From G026625185 sp963727835 (GTDB taxonomy: Bacteria; Desulfobacterota; WTBG01; JAGOGO01): a stretch of DNA of 64,000 nt. Below are positions 32,845-41,718 of this stretch, piece after piece; position 1 is the first letter of the stretch; every line of letters begins with the position of its first letter. The DNA lies in NCBI GenBank assembly GCA_963727835.1, contig CAVSIB010000059.1:1-64000 (forward strand), written 5' to 3'. A model generated the notes under the pieces. It was not told the origin of the DNA. It did not search any database and saw only the letters and a program-made list of their open reading frames with translations. Position numbers and translations under genes: made by a program.

Positions 32845-34629
32845 TTAATTGTTGAGCGTAAAATCTTTCAGCTCTTCCGGAAAGCGGGAGAATAATTCCT
32901 GTTGAAGAAAATCTTCTACTTGTTTGGTGATGGAAAACTTGAGAATTTCATTTACCAACTGCTGACATTCCCGATAATAGGTAGAACGGATCATCTTCTT
33001 TACCCTTAATAAAGAAAGCGCATTCATACTCAATTCATCAATCCCAAACCCTAAAAGAATCGGCGTATAAAAAGGCTCCCCTGCCATTTCACCGCACATG
33101 CTGACCCGTATCCCTTCAGCGTGCGCGGCATCCACAGTCCTTTTTATAAATCTCAGGACCGCGGGATGCAGAGGTTTGTAAAGATGGGAAACATGTTCAT
33201 TCACCCGGTCAATAGCGAGAAGATACTGAATAAGGTCATTGGTGCCGATGCTGAAAAAATCAACCTCCTTCGCCAAGAGATCAGCAATCACCACTGCCGA
33301 GGGAATCTCGATCATAATCCCCACCTCTATGGCTGGGTCAAAGGGTTGTTCTTTTGCCTTTAATTCCTTTTTAACGTCCGCAATAATGTCTTTGATCTGA
33401 TAAATCTCCTGCATTCCGGAAACCATGGGAAAAAGAATGCGGACTTTCCCCAAAGCGCTGGCGCGCAAAATCGCCCGGATTTGAGTTTTAAAAAGATCAA
33501 CTTCCCGAAGTCCCAGTCGAATCGCCCTCAGCCCTAAAGCAGGATTCATCTCCTGGGCCACATTTATTCGCGAGATAAATTTATCGCCTCCGAGATCAAA
33601 CGTACGGATGGTAGTAGGATTGGGAGAAATTTTTTCGACCACCTTTCGGTAGGTCTGAAAATGTTCCTCCTCCGAAGGGAGCTCCGGACGATTGAGGTAG
33701 AGAAATTCGGTCCGGTACAGTCCGATCCCCTCCGCGCCGTGGTGGAGAACTGAGGGAAGCTCTTCAGTGATTTCAATGTTGGCTAAAAGCCTGATGCGAT
33801 ACCCATCCCGGGTTTCAGCCAGCAGTGGTTTGAATTTAAGAAGCTCTTTTTCCGAATAATCATATTTTTCCTTTTTCGCCCGATAGTCATTAAAAACTTT
33901 TTGTGAAGGATGAATGATAACTTCCCCAGAAATCCCATCCACAATAATCGAATCGCCACTCTGAATCTGTCGGGTAACCGTTTCTAAACCAACCACTGCT
34001 GGAATCTGTAAGGCTCGGGCCATAATAGCAGTGTGAGACGTTCTTCCTCCAACATCAGTAACAAACCCAAGGACCTTCTCCAAGTCTAAGTGAGCAGAAT
34101 CTGCAGGAGACAAATTACGAGCCACAATAATTACCTTTTCCGATACTTTTTGGCGATCGATTTTTTCTGCTCCCATCAGGTTCTGTAGAATTCGCTGCCC
34201 CACGTAATCAAGGTCGGTTTTCCGTTCTCTTAAATAATCATCTTCGATCTCGGAGAAAGCTTTCTGTAAAGTATTCAGGACGCTTTTAAAAGCCCAGGCC
34301 GCGTTAATTTTTTCCTTACGAATGTGATTGGTGGTCTCCTTAATTAATAATTTATCTTCTAAGATCATCAAATAAGCATCAATAATAAAATAACCTTTTT
34401 TAAACCCTTTCTTTCGTATTTCCTTTTTCGTCTCTAAGAATTGACTTCGGGTGGTATCAATCGCTTTTAAAAATATCTTGATCTCTTTTTCAATTTCATC
34501 TTTCTCGTTCAAAGAATACGTGGGGATTTCAACTGTTCCCTCCTCAACCAGAAAAGCTTTACCCAGAATTATCCCGGAGGAAACTCCAATCCCCTGAAGG
34601 CGAATGTCTTGTGTTGGCTGAGATTCCAT
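32845..34629 (-). CDS. ptsI: Phosphoenolpyruvate-protein phosphotransferase (PTS enzyme I)
   Basis: A protein of about 594 residues that takes phosphate from PEP and passes it to HPr. The phosphorylated His lies in GGRTSHTAIMARALQIPAVV near residue 199. The C-terminal PEP-binding barrel has GIGLYRTEFLYLN, FDLGGDK, NPALGLRAIR and the catalytic Cys in VSMCGEMAGEP. ATG 34629 follows AAGG by eight bases. No HPr or sugar-specific EII gene is adjacent, so it may serve a regulatory PTS, as in many delta-type bacteria. Confidence 0.93.
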   Translation of the reverse strand: MESQPTQDIRLQGIGVSSGIILGKAFLVEEGTVEIPTYSLNEKDEIEKEIKIFLKAIDTTRSQFLETKKEIRKKGFKKGYFIIDAYLMILEDKLLIKETTNHIRKEKINAAWAFKSVLNTLQKAFSEIEDDYLRERKTDLDYVGQRILQNLMGAEKIDRQKVSEKVIIVARNLSPADSAHLDLEKVLGFVTDVGGRTSHTAIMARALQIPAVVGLETVTRQIQSGDSIIVDGISGEVIIHPSQKVFNDYRAKKEKYDYSEKELLKFKPLLAETRDGYRIRLLANIEITEELPSVLHHGAEGIGLYRTEFLYLNRPELPSEEEHFQTYRKVVEKISPNPTTIRTFDLGGDKFISRINVAQEMNPALGLRAIRLGLREVDLFKTQIRAILRASALGKVRILFPMVSGMQEIYQIKDIIADVKKELKAKEQPFDPAIEVGIMIEIPSAVVIADLLAKEVDFFSIGTNDLIQYLLAIDRVNEHVSHLYKPLHPAVLRFIKRTVDAAHAEGIRVSMCGEMAGEPFYTPILLGFGIDELSMNALSLLRVKKMIRSTYYRECQQLVNEILKFSITKQVEDFLQQELFSRFPEELKDFTLNN

Positions 34630-34688
34630 TATCACGACCTTTGAAAATTAAAAATGCGCCGCCTCATGGCTTAAGGATAAACCATAGT

Positions 34689-35405
34689 TCATTCTTTTTT
34701 TAAAGGCAATACTTTTTCTATATAGCGGCTAGTTGAAATTAAAACAGTAAACTCACCTTTAACTTTTCTCTCGCTCAGTGTTTTTAAAACGTCAGAAAGG
34801 GGGCCTCTTATGATCTCTTCATAAAGTTTCGTAAGCTCTCGGGCAACCACCACCCACCGCTCACCGTAAATGTCTAAGAAGTCTTGCAGGGTTGCTACAA
34901 TTCGATAGGGAGATTCATAGAAAATAAGGGTCCGATCTTCGTTTTGAAGGCTTTGAATAAATTTTCGGCGAGAATTTGACTTCTTGGGTAAAAACCCTTC
35001 AAAACAAAACCGATCCGAAGGAAGTCCCGACGCACTCAAGGCAGTAATGACAGCGGACACCCCCGGAATGGGTATCACGGGTATAGTATGGTGAATCGCC
35101 AGATTAATTACATAATATCCAGGGTCCGAAACCCCCGGAGTTCCGGCATCAGAAACTAAAGCAACTGACTTACCGGAAAGGAGACACTGTAATATTTTTT
35201 CTCCTTGACGCTTTTTATTGTAGTCATGATAAGAGGTAAGATCGACTTTGATGTCATAAGCGTTCAAAAGGACCCTAGTCCTTCGCGTATCTTCCGCCGC
35301 GATCAGGTTCACCTGCTTAAGCACATTAATTGCCCGGAAAGTGATATCTTCCAAGTGGCCGATCGGAGTAGCGACAATATATAAGGTACCGGGAGAGGTT
35401 TCCAT
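34689..35405 (-). CDS. rsmI: 16S rRNA (cytidine-1402-2'-O)-methyltransferase
   Basis: A 238-residue SAM-dependent methyltransferase of the tetrapyrrole-methylase fold, acting on C1402 of 16S rRNA. Hallmarks are GTLYIVATPIGHLEDITFRA, IAAEDTRRTRVLL, VSDAGTPGVSDPGY, PIPGVSAVITALSASGLP and FYESPYRIVATL. It ends soon after the core and lacks part of the C-terminal extension seen in E. coli. It lies between the nucleoside phosphorylase and PTS enzyme I on the same strand. Confidence 0.93.
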   Translation of the reverse strand: METSPGTLYIVATPIGHLEDITFRAINVLKQVNLIAAEDTRRTRVLLNAYDIKVDLTSYHDYNKKRQGEKILQCLLSGKSVALVSDAGTPGVSDPGYYVINLAIHHTIPVIPIPGVSAVITALSASGLPSDRFCFEGFLPKKSNSRRKFIQSLQNEDRTLIFYESPYRIVATLQDFLDIYGERWVVVARELTKLYEEIIRGPLSDVLKTLSERKVKGEFTVLISTSRYIEKVLPLKKE

Positions 35406-35440
35406 AACAATTTTTTTGTCTTTTACCCGTGCCGTCTGAT

Positions 35441-36214
35441 CTATTGACTTATTTCGTCTTCCCCTTCCGGTTGGGATAAAACCTGAAGAACAATGTCAAT
35501 TGCGTGCACTAATGCCTTTTTATACTTTTGAGTCGTATATCCAGGATTCCATTGTTGGGCAAAAAGTTCATCCGAAACAACCAGCAAAGCCCCCACCTCT
35601 ACTCCATAAAAAGCACCCACTTTTAAAAAAGCCGAAAGTTCCATTTCAACCGCAATTGCTTTTTTCTGTTGAGCGTTTTTTATTTTTTGTGGTGTTTCCC
35701 GAAAGGGAGCATCAGTGGTCCAGACCTTTCCGCAAGCCCACGTTTGTGCCTTTACCTCGCACAAGGATTGTATCCTCCTGAGAAACCTCGGGTTCGCTTT
35801 TATCTTTTTCCCGGGCAAAGGGTAATGGGATGACGTCCCTTCGTCCGGGATAGCGTTTTGGGGAATGACTAAATGCCCGATCCGGAGTTTTTCATCTAAA
35901 GACCCACATGAGCCTACCCCGATGATGTGACGAGCGCCAAAGGCAATTAAGACTTCAAGCACCATGGCAGCCACAGAAGCGCTCATTCCCGGTCCGGCAA
36001 GGGTAATGGGTTTATTGTTGACCATGATGGTCTGCAAGGAACAGAACTTAAGATTTTTCCGAGATCCCGGGACAAGGTGGATTTTGGCAAGAAGCGAATT
36101 CCAATCAAAAGAATCAAAAACAACCAAAGCCTGAGGACAGACCTCAACTTTTTTTAAAAGATCATATGGCCGGATAAGCGGTGTTGTTTGAGAATCAGTT
36201 TTTTGAATACCCAT
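35441..36214 (-). CDS. Nucleoside phosphorylase (PNP/UDP family)
   Basis: A 257-residue enzyme of the uridine/purine nucleoside phosphorylase fold, splitting nucleosides with phosphate. Visible features are VNNKPITLAGPGMSASVAAM, GVGSCGSLDEKLRIGHLVIP, and the substrate-binding AIAVEMELSAFLKVGAFYGV with LLVVSDELF. The pattern is closest to uridine phosphorylase-like proteins; substrate cannot be fixed by eye. 35 bases separate it from rsmI, so they may be co-transcribed. Confidence 0.85.
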   Translation of the reverse strand: MGIQKTDSQTTPLIRPYDLLKKVEVCPQALVVFDSFDWNSLLAKIHLVPGSRKNLKFCSLQTIMVNNKPITLAGPGMSASVAAMVLEVLIAFGARHIIGVGSCGSLDEKLRIGHLVIPQNAIPDEGTSSHYPLPGKKIKANPRFLRRIQSLCEVKAQTWACGKVWTTDAPFRETPQKIKNAQQKKAIAVEMELSAFLKVGAFYGVEVGALLVVSDELFAQQWNPGYTTQKYKKALVHAIDIVLQVLSQPEGEDEISQ

Positions 36215-36704
36215 GCTTGGTTTATTTCCAACAACTAGTTGGTCTTCAGTCTAAAATTTTGATTTTATTTTTTACCTTGTTTGTGACAATAAGTCATTAA
36301 TATCTAAAAAGATATTTTTTTCTAATGTTTTTTTAAAAATAAGCCACTATTTCTTACCAAATATTTTTTCTCATTAAGCCTTGGGAGCACTTACTAGCTT
36401 TCAACCAACCGGATTTATTTGATTTTACTTGTCTGAAATTTTTTATAGGGATAATTTCCAACGCCGCGATTTAACAATAATTAAAAACATACGAATAACC
36501 TGTTGAAAAATATTAATTTTTAAGAAAAGTGTTTTTTTTCTTGACAATTTATAAAAAATCTAAAAGTATTGCATCTTTTTTATTTGTTTTTTTTACATGA
36601 TTTGATTTTTTATCAGGAATTTATCGGCTGAAAAAATAAGGTGTTGCCACCAATGCCAGCTAAATACTAAAAAAGTAATTTTTTTATGAAAGGGGTAGGT
36701 TATC
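36215..36704. other. Long AT-rich intergenic region
   Basis: About 490 bases with no supported gene, rich in runs of T and A. It separates divergent genes, so it should hold promoters for both. A TTGACA-based candidate is listed separately; nothing else stands out. Confidence 0.5.
36541..36569 (+). promoter_or_regulatory. Candidate promoter of the PxxKW gene
   Basis: TTGACA at 36541-36546, a 17-base AT-rich spacer and AAGTAT at 36564-36569. The gene starts at 36705, giving a leader of about 130 bases. The -10 is weak. Confidence 0.35.
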
Positions 36705-36992
36705 ATGATTTGTCAAACGTTAAAAAATGGTGTAGAATGTATATTTATGAAACAGAGTGGCTGCGGTTATAATGGAGGCAAATGTTATAACATTGTTGAA
36801 AGCTGTGAGGGGTGTAGCCGAATTCAAGAGTTCGAAACTGGAAAATTTTGCTCTTCGTATGCGGAGCCAGGCATGAAATGGAAAAATGGCCAATGCAATT
36901 TTGCCACTCACATTGTCAAGGAATCTGCCGCGCCCAAAAAAGTCGTTAATGCCCTTAAGGCTTCCAAACGGAAGGCTACAGGGAAAATGTAA
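36705..36992 (+). CDS. PxxKW family cysteine-rich protein
   Basis: A 95-residue protein with the family layout: NGVECIFMKQSGCGYNGGKC, then ESCEGCSRIQEFETGKFC and the naming motif PGMKWKNGQCN, ending in a basic tail (ALKASKRKATGK). It has nine cysteines and may bind metal. The family is found mainly in sulfate-reducing and related deltaproteobacterial lineages; its role is unknown. GAAAGGGG lies upstream of the ATG. It is monocistronic and ends in a strong inverted repeat. Confidence 0.88.
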   Translation: MICQTLKNGVECIFMKQSGCGYNGGKCYNIVESCEGCSRIQEFETGKFCSSYAEPGMKWKNGQCNFATHIVKESAAPKKVVNALKASKRKATGKM

Positions 36993-37010
36993 TTTCGAAT
37001 TTTTACCAAT

Positions 37011-37080
37011 TTTTCGGGTGGGCGGTTTAACATATCCCCATTTCCCCTCTTCCCGGCCGCCCCACCCGAAACCATTTTTT
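37011..37080. terminator. Bidirectional terminator-like inverted repeat
   Basis: TTTCGGGTGGGCGG (37012-37025) pairs with CCGCCCCACCCGAAA (37057-37071) with one bulged C. The loop is about 31 bases, and CCATTTTTT follows. It lies between the converging PxxKW gene and the minus-strand gene ending at 37091. Confidence 0.6.
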
Positions 37081-37090
37081 CGACCTCACA

Positions 37091-37576
37091 TTAAAGTTCC
37101 TTTAGAACTCCCTGAATTATCTCCCTCAGGCCTTTATCAGCAGTGGTCATAGCGATGATTTCGAGTTTAGCGCGAAATCCTTGCATTGCGGTTAGACTTC
37201 TTTCCCGGTAGTTGCTTTTCAGTTTTAAAATTACCTCCTTAACCGTACCCACATCTTTATGATCAAGAAAAAGGAAAAGAGTATCCCAGTCGTCAGGAAG
37301 GCCATATTCACGGATAAACTTCTTTGCTATTGCCGGGAATTTTGGGGTTCCGTGACGGTTATAAAGCTCATTACGGTCTTTTCTATATTCCGGAGTTCCC
37401 TTCTTCCCCATAAATAATTTTTCTGCTTCTTTGCGGTATTGTTTTTGAATCCATTCTGACCGCTTAGATTTTTTAAAAACAGGCTTTTCCTGCGAAGCGT
37501 GTTTACTTTTATCCTTTTGCCTATCAATCTCCCGCCAGGATAAATTTTCTCTATCGTCCTCATCGTAATTAATCAT
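37091..37576 (-). CDS. Conserved hypothetical protein in the mobA-dtd cluster
   Basis: A 161-residue protein. Residues 1-60 are charged and probably disordered (SWREIDRQKDKSKHASQEKP). The rest is helical (KKFIREYGLPDDWDTLFLFL, then TVKEVILKLKSNYRERSLTA). GAGGAGGG just before ATG 37576 is a strong ribosome site. It begins 12 bases after the Mur-ligase stop, so it is the last gene of that cluster. I do not recognise a characterised family. Confidence 0.65.
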   Translation of the reverse strand: MINYDEDDRENLSWREIDRQKDKSKHASQEKPVFKKSKRSEWIQKQYRKEAEKLFMGKKGTPEYRKDRNELYNRHGTPKFPAIAKKFIREYGLPDDWDTLFLFLDHKDVGTVKEVILKLKSNYRERSLTAMQGFRAKLEIIAMTTADKGLREIIQGVLKEL

Positions 37577-37588
37577 TTTCCCTCCTCA

Positions 37589-38989
37589 CTAAAAATCATT
37601 TTTTTTCAGGGAAAAAGCTGTCTTATTTTGCAGGCTTCTTAAAATTTTTTGTGCCACACTCGTCAACGAGTTATCCCTCGCTCCCATTACCACAACCACA
37701 TCTCCCGGTTGTGCGCTTGCAGCAACCTGATCAATAACCTGCTCTCGATCTTTAACGTTTTCGGCTTGGGGAACACAAATTTCCCTGACTAACTCAGCTG
37801 AAGAAATTGTTTTTTCAACTGTCCCGCCCACGTAAAAAATATCAAGCAAAATCACGATATCGGTTTTCCTTAAGGCAAGGTTAAAAGTCGCGATGAGTTC
37901 TTCTTTAATAAGTTTAGTCGGCCCAAAACCATGAGGCTGATAGATGACGATAAGCCGTGAACCCATGAGCTTAAGGGTCTCAAGCGCGGCTGCAATCTTG
38001 GCTGCGTTGTGCGAAAAATCATCAAACACTTTAATACCGCTTGTCTCCCCTACCAAGGAAAGCCGTCTTTCCACTCCTCGAAACATTTTCAGCGCCTGCC
38101 TTATCGTACCAAGAGGAATCTTTAGTTTTATTCCCAGTGCGATCACTGCTAACGCATTGGCAACATTATGCTTGCCCGGAACGGAAAGGGAAAAAAACGT
38201 CTCCTGAGCTTTAAAGGTTGAACCGGATGCTGTTAAGGTGACTTCCTCCGCCCTAACGCCACTTTCCGGGTTAAAGCCAAAGGTCAAAACCCGTTCCGGA
38301 GGAATGCGAGCGGTGAGTTCTCGGGAAAAAGGGCACTCACCATTCACAATCACTTCATTTTTTATATTTCCAATAAACCTTGAAAAAATTTTAATCAGCT
38401 CAGGCAGGGGTTTGTGGTCCTTTGAAATATTTGCTAAAATTCCAATCTCCGGATAAAATTTCACCAGTGACCCGTCGCTTTCATCGGTTTCGATCAGCAT
38501 AAAATGAGAATTTCCGAGTTTGACGTTCCCTAACCTACCCTGGCTTTTATACTCAGAAATAATGGCGCCATTGATTACCGTGGGATCTAAACAAGCTTCA
38601 TCCATAACTTTCGCAGCCATCGCCGTGATAGTTGATTTTCCACTTGTTCCGGCCACGGCAATTCCCCACGCGCTATTAAAAAGCCGGGCCAGTAACTCGG
38701 CACGCGTAACTACCGGAAGGGCAAATTCCCTGGCCCTTTTTAAATCTAGATTATCATTTTCGATCGCACCAGAGATTATCACCTCATCAATCTCCGCCCC
38801 TATCCCCGTTCCATCTTGGGGAAAAAGTTTTATTCCGCGGGACTGGAGAAAGGTAAAAATCTCCTTATCCCTTTGCTGGTCAAAATTGCGGTCCGAACCG
38901 AACACAAAATTCCCCTGCGCACAAGTTATTTGAGCAAGCCCAGTCATGCCGCTTCCCCCAATACCAATAAAAAAAATGCGTTTACTCAT
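37589..38989 (-). CDS. Mur ligase family protein (MurC/Mpl-like)
   Basis: A 466-residue ATP-dependent ligase. The N-terminal Rossmann domain starts FFIGIGGSGMTGLAQ. The ATP loop is GTSGKST at residues 114-120, where MurC and Mpl usually have GTHGKTT. The middle domain has ANISKDHK, where MurC usually has a NIE.DH-type segment, and VPGKHNVANALA. The last domain has VFDDFSHNAAKIAAALETLK in place of the DDYGHHP motif of MurC. It would join an amino acid or peptide to UDP-MurNAc or a related acceptor; the altered motifs make the substrate uncertain. It is not in a dcw cluster but follows mobA. Confidence 0.75.
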   Translation of the reverse strand: MSKRIFFIGIGGSGMTGLAQITCAQGNFVFGSDRNFDQQRDKEIFTFLQSRGIKLFPQDGTGIGAEIDEVIISGAIENDNLDLKRAREFALPVVTRAELLARLFNSAWGIAVAGTSGKSTITAMAAKVMDEACLDPTVINGAIISEYKSQGRLGNVKLGNSHFMLIETDESDGSLVKFYPEIGILANISKDHKPLPELIKIFSRFIGNIKNEVIVNGECPFSRELTARIPPERVLTFGFNPESGVRAEEVTLTASGSTFKAQETFFSLSVPGKHNVANALAVIALGIKLKIPLGTIRQALKMFRGVERRLSLVGETSGIKVFDDFSHNAAKIAAALETLKLMGSRLIVIYQPHGFGPTKLIKEELIATFNLALRKTDIVILLDIFYVGGTVEKTISSAELVREICVPQAENVKDREQVIDQVAASAQPGDVVVVMGARDNSLTSVAQKILRSLQNKTAFSLKKNDF

Positions 38990-39004
38990 AAAGTAAAAAA
39001 TTCA

Positions 39005-39595
39005 TCAAGGCGGAGTATTCGGGTGGGTCTCCAGAAGCTTTTTTAGTTCTTCAGGAGTATTTATATTAGATAACGTGTATAAATCCGGATCGAACGGTTT
39101 AAGTTCTTCCCCGCTAACCACTCTCACTCTCATCCCTTGGTAGGCTTTGACGATTTTAAGCTCTCCCTGATGCAACAGCCGCTCAATAGGTTTTAGTAAC
39201 GTCCGAGGATAAATCGCATGGAGCGGTTGCCAATAATCTTTTGTTCTTTGCACGACAATATCAGCGGTTTGAGCCAAACTAAGGAAGTAGTGTATGACTC
39301 TTTTGTCCAGAAAAGGCATATCACAGCCTACGAAAAAAGCTTTTGGCGAAGAAGAGAAAAAAAGGCCAGTATAAATACCCCCCAAGGAACCTTTTCCCGG
39401 AACAAGATCAGTTACGATCCTAACGTTTAACTCTATGTAATCTAACGGCGTATTAGTCACTAAAAGAACATCATCAAAAATTTTTCTAAAAAGAGAAACA
39501 GTACGATCAATGATTCGTTTGCCGTTAATTTCAATAAAGGCTTTATTTTTACCCATGCGGTTGCTTTCCCCGCCTGCAAGAATGACCCCTGTCAT
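39005..39595 (-). CDS. mobA: Molybdenum cofactor guanylyltransferase
   Basis: A 196-residue enzyme that adds GMP to molybdopterin, making the bis-MGD cofactor of formate dehydrogenases and similar enzymes. The nucleotide-binding start is TGVILAGGESNRMGKNKAFI. GKGSLGGIYTGL and FFVGCDMPFLDKRVI carry the other conserved loops. ATG 39595 is chosen; a TTG three codons upstream overlaps the dtd stop and has a closer AAGG. It implies that the organism makes molybdo- or tungsto-enzymes. Confidence 0.88.
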   Translation of the reverse strand: MTGVILAGGESNRMGKNKAFIEINGKRIIDRTVSLFRKIFDDVLLVTNTPLDYIELNVRIVTDLVPGKGSLGGIYTGLFFSSSPKAFFVGCDMPFLDKRVIHYFLSLAQTADIVVQRTKDYWQPLHAIYPRTLLKPIERLLHQGELKIVKAYQGMRVRVVSGEELKPFDPDLYTLSNINTPEELKKLLETHPNTPP

Positions 39596-39600
39596 AAAAA

Positions 39601-40050
39601 TCAAAATACCTTTTTGCTATCCATGAGAATCGTAACCGGGCCATTGTTGATTAGGCCCACTTCCATAAGCGCCTGGAATTCACCGGTAGCCACGGTAATT
39701 CCTTGTTCTTTTACTCGCTCAATAAAATACTGGTACAGCTTCTTTGCTTCTGGAGGCTCAGCCGCAGCCGTAAAGGATGGTCTCCTTCCTTTCCGGCAAT
39801 CAGCGATTAGGGTAAACTGGGATACGATGAGCATCTCGCCTCCGACATCGGAGAGAGAGCGATTCATCTTCCCCTCCTGATCGTCAAAAATTCTCAGGTT
39901 AATAGTTTTTTCAACTAGGTAATTCGCATCGTCGCAATTATCTTCCCGCGAAATTCCGAGCAAAACCAAAAGCCCAAAGCCAATTGATCCGATTATCTCT
40001 TCGTTAACAATAACCTGAGCGCTTTTTACCCTTTGGATGACTGCACGCAT
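39601..40050 (-). CDS. dtd: D-aminoacyl-tRNA deacylase
   Basis: A 149-residue proofreading enzyme that removes D-amino acids from tRNA. The motifs are RAVIQRVKSAQVIV, the active-site VSQFTLIADCRKGRRPSF and the cross-subunit LINNGPVTI (GPVT). Full length. It sits between the M23 peptidase and mobA with short gaps. Confidence 0.95.
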   Translation of the reverse strand: MRAVIQRVKSAQVIVNEEIIGSIGFGLLVLLGISREDNCDDANYLVEKTINLRIFDDQEGKMNRSLSDVGGEMLIVSQFTLIADCRKGRRPSFTAAAEPPEAKKLYQYFIERVKEQGITVATGEFQALMEVGLINNGPVTILMDSKKVF

Positions 40051-40070
40051 ACTCCATGATAATGGAGAAA

Positions 40071-41387
40071 TTAACGGGCAGCAACCATTTTTTGAAAGGA
40101 ATCTTTTTTTTCTTCAAGTTGGGCGATCATTTTTCGTGAGGTTTCTGCGAACAGATGACGATAGGCATTGTCCACGGGAAATCCCGGAGGAAATTTTTCT
40201 TGGAGGGGATTAACAAAGCGTCCATTTTTTTCCATGCGGTAATCTAAATGGGGGCCGGTGGCTAAACCGGTGCTCCCTACATACCCAATAATCTCTTTCT
40301 GTTGTACCCGCTCGCCAACTCTAATAGTTTTTCCGAAACCTGAAAGGTGGTTATACATCGTCTCATAACCGAGAGGATGGCGAACCCTTAGTGAGTTACC
40401 GTTTCCATTTTTCCACCCCTTTTCCACTACGACCCCATCGCCGACAGCTAAAACTGGCGTACCCTGAGGAGCCGCAAAATCAATTCCCAAATGAGGTTTA
40501 TACTGGTTTAAAATGGGATGAAACCGATGGTAGGAGAACCCTGAACTTATCCGCGTAAACTTAAGCGGAGCTCGGAGAAAGCTTCGCCTTACGGAAATTC
40601 CTTCAGGAGTAAAATAACCCTCTTGCCCTTTTGGGTCTTTAAAGTAAATAGCTCGATGCACTTTGCCCTGATTATTATATTCTGCGGCTTTAATTTTTCC
40701 ATAACAGAACAACTGATCATCCTTAAAATATTTTTCGATAATAAAGGCAAACTGGTCACCTTTTTGAAGGTCATGCCGAAAATCTATATCCCAAGCCAAA
40801 ATCTCCGCAAAATCAATGGCCACTTGGTCATGCTCTCCCGCTTTAACAATCGCGCCAAAAAGAGAATCTTCAATCACCCCAGAGACCTTGGTAATTTTTT
40901 TGCTCAGAAAAACCTTGTCTTTGCTCGGAAGAAGTTTTTCACCCTCTTTTCTCAAATTGTAAATCGTAACCAGATTTGTCTTTATGGTGAGTTTAAGGAG
41001 GTTCCCTTTCCCATCCGTTTCTATGTTGTATTCATCTCCCGGAGAAAGCTTGCGACAATTAAAAACTGGCTTAAATGCCTCAATACACTCAGCAATTGTT
41101 AAAGAAGAAAAGCCATGATCGGAAAGAATAGAACAAAAAGTATTTCCTGACTCTACTTTTCCTTGCATAATATTAATCGGTTTATCGGCTAGAAAAGGAG
41201 AAAAGGGGTTCGAAAGAAATTCGTTTAGGTTGGGAGGTTGGGGGGTGGGAAGAGAATACGAATCATGTTTGGACACTAAAAGAGGGAAAAAAGCAAAAAA
41301 GAAAATCAAAAAAACAAAGACCCTTTTTTGGGGGGGCCGGAAACTTTTGATCTCTTTTCTCAGTTCGGCAAACCTTCGTAAATGCAT
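40071..41387 (-). CDS. M23-family murein endopeptidase
   Basis: A 438-residue envelope protein. A membrane segment at residues 22-38 (RVFVFLIFFFAFFPLLV) acts as signal or anchor. A LysM/OapA-like middle follows (GKVESGNTFCSILSDHGFSS). The C-terminal peptidase domain has zinc ligands in HRFHPILNQYKPHLGIDFAA and GPHLDYRMEKNG. This is the plan of Gram-negative MepM/YebA-like D,D-endopeptidases that cut peptidoglycan crosslinks. First gene of the dtd-mobA cluster. Confidence 0.9.
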   Translation of the reverse strand: MHLRRFAELRKEIKSFRPPQKRVFVFLIFFFAFFPLLVSKHDSYSLPTPQPPNLNEFLSNPFSPFLADKPINIMQGKVESGNTFCSILSDHGFSSLTIAECIEAFKPVFNCRKLSPGDEYNIETDGKGNLLKLTIKTNLVTIYNLRKEGEKLLPSKDKVFLSKKITKVSGVIEDSLFGAIVKAGEHDQVAIDFAEILAWDIDFRHDLQKGDQFAFIIEKYFKDDQLFCYGKIKAAEYNNQGKVHRAIYFKDPKGQEGYFTPEGISVRRSFLRAPLKFTRISSGFSYHRFHPILNQYKPHLGIDFAAPQGTPVLAVGDGVVVEKGWKNGNGNSLRVRHPLGYETMYNHLSGFGKTIRVGERVQQKEIIGYVGSTGLATGPHLDYRMEKNGRFVNPLQEKFPPGFPVDNAYRHLFAETSRKMIAQLEEKKDSFQKMVAAR

Positions 41388-41718
41388 TTCTGCCTAAGCG
41401 TGTCTTAGTGAAGAAATTAAATAATTTTTTTTACTATAGGATTTTTTTTGAAAGGAAATTTTTTTATATTTTATACATTATTTAAAGAGATTCAAGAAAA
41501 AAATAAAGGTGAGGTAATTTCGACGAAATCACTTCTTGCAAACCCTTTTGTAATAAGCTAAATAAATAATTTTAAACTCTGAAACCCAACCTCGTCAGAT
41601 TTTCCGCAAGAGGATTGTTCTGGTTTTATAATGCGGGATTACACAAGAAAGATTATATCTGAAGGTCGAACAACACGGATTACATAAGATTATTGCCATT
41701 AGGGTAACAAGAAAAAAA
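41388..41718. other. AT-rich gap upstream of bioB
   Basis: About 330 bases, with no gene. Two similar stretches, GGATTACACAAGAAAGATTAT (near 41635) and GGATTACATAAGATTATTG (near 41676), lie about 41 bases apart just upstream of bioB and might be a regulator's half-sites. I see no clear BirA operator. Confidence 0.35.

Noticed and set aside
41388..41718. BirA operator upstream of bioB
   Set aside because: No TTGTTAACC-like palindrome was found; only a weak direct repeat is present.
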